Shown here piece after piece: positions 5,848-6,867 of a stretch of DNA of 6,867 nt. A program made the position numbers and the translations under genes. The stretch covers positions 1 through 6,867 of the forward strand of contig SKVI01000145.1 in the NCBI GenBank assembly GCA_007129525.1. The letters are read 5' to 3'. The first letter of the stretch is position 1, and the number at the start of each line of letters is the position of its first letter. Source of the DNA: Gemmatimonadota bacterium. GTDB lineage: Bacteria > Gemmatimonadota > Gemmatimonadetes > Longimicrobiales > Gaopeijiaceae. The notes under the pieces were generated by a model that worked only from the letters and a program-made list of their open reading frames with translations, was not told where the DNA came from and did not search any database.

Positions 5848-5917
5848 CTGGATGAGGGGAGCCGGTGAGGCGCCGGTGTCACAAGACCAACGTTCACCCA
5901 CCACCGAGGTACCGGTC

Positions 5918-6325
5918 ATGAAACACACCACGGACCGAGGCGGGAGCCCTCGCAGGATTCTCTCCGCCAACACATTGCGAGGAACCCAGGTACGCAATTC
6001 GGAAGGGGACGACCTTGGGAAGATCGAGGAAATCATGCTCGACCAGCCGAGCGGGAAGGTGGCCTATGCCGTTCTCTCGTTCGGGGGTTTCATGGGGATG
6101 GGCGACAAGCTGTTCGCAATCCCGTGGAAAGCCATCAGCCTGGACCAGGAGAACAAACAGGCCATTCTCGACGTGCAGCCTGATGTCCTGGACAACGCTC
6201 CGGGTTTCGACAAGGACCATTGGCCTGACTTCGCCGATCCCCAATGGGGCGAGAGCATCCATTCCCACTACAACTCTACGCCGTATTGGGAAGAGGATGC
6301 CCGACCCCAGCGTGAGGGGCGCTGA
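5918..6325 (+). CDS. PRC-barrel domain protein
   Basis: 135-residue soluble protein with one PRC-barrel domain (about residues 14-88), a small beta-barrel fold related to RimM C-terminal and photosynthetic reaction centre H-subunit domains, used for protein contacts. Visible landmarks are ILSANTLRGTQVRNSEGDDLGKI split over the first strands, VAYAVLSFGGFMGMGDKLFAIPW, and a tail with NAPGFDKDHWPD and SHYNSTPYW, which recur in the stand-alone bacterial family often found near stress genes. No signal peptide or membrane segment is visible. ATG at 5918 follows GAGGT (5906-5910) by 7 nt. An in-frame upstream ATG at 5744 would add 58 residues of GC-rich non-conserved sequence and read through the sigma-54-like promoter, so it is rejected. 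Sigma-54 control by the divergent activators is inferred. The exact molecular role of the family is not established. Confidence 0.93.
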   Translation: MKHTTDRGGSPRRILSANTLRGTQVRNSEGDDLGKIEEIMLDQPSGKVAYAVLSFGGFMGMGDKLFAIPWKAISLDQENKQAILDVQPDVLDNAPGFDKDHWPDFADPQWGESIHSHYNSTPYWEEDARPQREGR

Positions 6326-6344
6326 GTTCGCGCTTCGTCGATGG

Positions 6345-6375
6345 GACCCGCTCGAGCTCGCCTTCACGGCGGGTC
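6345..6375 (+). terminator. GC-rich hairpin after PRC-barrel gene, weak terminator candidate
   Basis: GACCCGC (6345-6351) and GCGGGTC (6369-6375) are perfectly complementary with a 17-nt loop, starting 20 nt after the stop codon. No T-run follows, so it is at best a poor intrinsic terminator. Two CTCGAG palindromes flank or lie within it. Confidence 0.3.
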
Positions 6376-6400
6376 TCGAGTCTGATTTCGGAGTGACGAA

Positions 6401-6416
6401 GGGCACGGGGATTGAG
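6401..6416 (+). promoter_or_regulatory. Sigma-54-like sequence with -12 defect, upstream of L,D-transpeptidase
   Basis: GGCACG (6402-6407), a perfect -24 core, is followed after four bases by TTG (6412-6414), but the next base is A instead of the near-invariant C of the -12 GC. Spacing is exact. If functional it would start near 6427, giving a 76-nt leader. The -12 mismatch argues against strong activity. Confidence 0.3.
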
Positions 6417-6474
6417 CCGTACGATCTTCGTGATCATGCTGATCATGTCGTTTCTGGGAGGGACAGCAGCCTGA
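6412..6474 (+). CDS. Possible 20-residue hydrophobic peptide
   Basis: TTG-initiated frame encoding MSRTIFVIMLIMSFLGGTAA, which would be a single short membrane segment, with AAGGG (6399-6403) 8 nt before the TTG. It resembles in character the tiny hydrophobic proteins common in stress loci but is too short for a family match. The TTG overlaps the sigma-54-like -12 element, so only one of the two interpretations can hold. It could equally be chance. Confidence 0.2.
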   Translation: MSRTIFVIMLIMSFLGGTAA

Positions 6475-6502
6475 GTGCGATTCCGTACGGGGGGACAGAT
6501 CG

Positions 6503-6867
6503 ATGAGGCGAGCATGGCACGCAGACCGCTGGGGGTGGGTCCTCCTTGGAATGGCCCTCATTCTCGTAGGTTGTGGAAGGGCTGGCCATGATCAGGCGGT
6601 TGCCGGCGTTCAGGAGATTGTCGACGGGTCCGGAGAGATCCCGCTGGGCAGCGGACAGACGGTCCACGTGCCCGAGGAGGTCCTCAACCTCTACCGTGAC
6701 CGAAGCCACCGGCCGCTCTGGGTGAACGACGCAGGCCTGAATCGTCCTGGCGAAGAGCTTCTGAGCGTGCTCCGGAGCTCGCATGAGGAGGGGCTTCCCG
6801 CGGACCGGTACCACGTCGAGCTTCTCGACGGGATGGTCCAGGGCCTCGGGGAAGGGAGGGACGCCGA
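6503..6867 (+). CDS. Lipoprotein L,D-transpeptidase family protein (YcbB/LdtD-like), N-terminal part
   Basis: The 121 visible codons form the start of a periplasmic peptidoglycan cross-linking enzyme. A lipoprotein signal is clear: basic MRR and R9, a hydrophobic stretch WVLLGMALILVG and lipobox LVGC with Cys24. Gly25 after it does not signal inner-membrane retention, so outer-membrane anchoring is likely. After a variable linker, residues about 57-110 show the scaffold domain that precedes YkuD catalytic domains in large L,D-transpeptidases: LNLYRDRSHRPLWVNDAGL, then a helix and HEEGLPADRYH. The catalytic YkuD domain with its Cys would lie beyond the window edge, so activity cannot be confirmed. 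ATG at 6503 follows GGGGGGA by 7 nt. YcbB-type proteins are more commonly membrane-anchored or exported by an ordinary signal peptide; lipidation here is a variation. Confidence 0.85.
   Translation, partial: MRRAWHADRWGWVLLGMALILVGCGRAGHDQAVAGVQEIVDGSGEIPLGSGQTVHVPEEVLNLYRDRSHRPLWVNDAGLNRPGEELLSVLRSSHEEGLPADRYHVELLDGMVQGLGEGRDA

Larger units (their letters stand above)
5272..5917. other. Long divergent regulatory spacer
   Basis: 646 bp between the divergent small-protein/activator operon and the PRC-barrel gene, with no convincing coding sequence. Frames on both strands are open for 120-150 codons but have Ser/Arg/Pro/Gly-rich, domain-free translations and look less codon-biased than the neighbours. 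It contains several dyad sequences (5357-5380, 5433-5444, 5654-5680, 5769-5785), repeated TGTAGG/CCTAC words (near 5348, 5373, 5420 and 5640), and a sigma-54-type promoter (5831-5847). A small RNA cannot be excluded. Confidence 0.7.

Noticed and set aside
5744..5917. Upstream in-frame ATG for the PRC-barrel gene
   Set aside because: The 58 added residues are Arg/Pro/Gly-rich and non-domain, and would translate through the sigma-54-like promoter. The ATG at 5918 has a well-spaced GAGGT.

Overview
The window comes from a GC-rich Gram-negative bacterium. The Gram-negative call rests on a lipoprotein-anchored L,D-transpeptidase, and two sigma-54 activators and a CheB-CheR-PAS fusion fit a free-living soil or sediment lineage. 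I cannot name the phylum; Gemmatimonadota, Myxococcota or Acidobacteriota would all be plausible. There are six clear protein genes, no RNA genes, no mobile elements and no CRISPR.

Left part (1-5271), all on the minus strand. Reading from the right: a small 82-residue protein (5271-5023) is joined by a TGATG stop/start overlap to a sigma-54 enhancer-binding protein (5023-3662), followed after 61 bp by a second, paralogous enhancer-binding protein (3600-2236). After a 283-bp spacer comes a CheB methylesterase-CheR methyltransferase-PAS fusion (1952 to beyond the left edge), which appears to use a TTG start. Both activators have complete AAA+ and Fis-type HTH domains, but their N-terminal receiver domains lack most phosphorylation residues. 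One keeps the phosphoacceptor Asp and the other has Glu in its place.

Right part (5272-6867), on the plus strand. A gene-poor 646-bp divergent spacer holds several dyad-symmetric sequences and a well-spaced sigma-54 -24/-12 promoter (5831-5847) facing a PRC-barrel gene (5918-6325). A 177-bp spacer follows, then the start of a lipoprotein L,D-transpeptidase (6503 to beyond the right edge).

The layout suggests a self-contained signalling module (inference): a PAS-containing CheB/CheR sensor protein, two unconventional sigma-54 activators, and at least one adjacent sigma-54-type target promoter controlling envelope or stress functions. The most unusual observation is a composite sequence of two 9-mers one base apart. 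It occurs in both minus-strand upstream regions, about 100 bp before the start codon of each unit, and one 9-mer is flipped relative to the other between the two copies.
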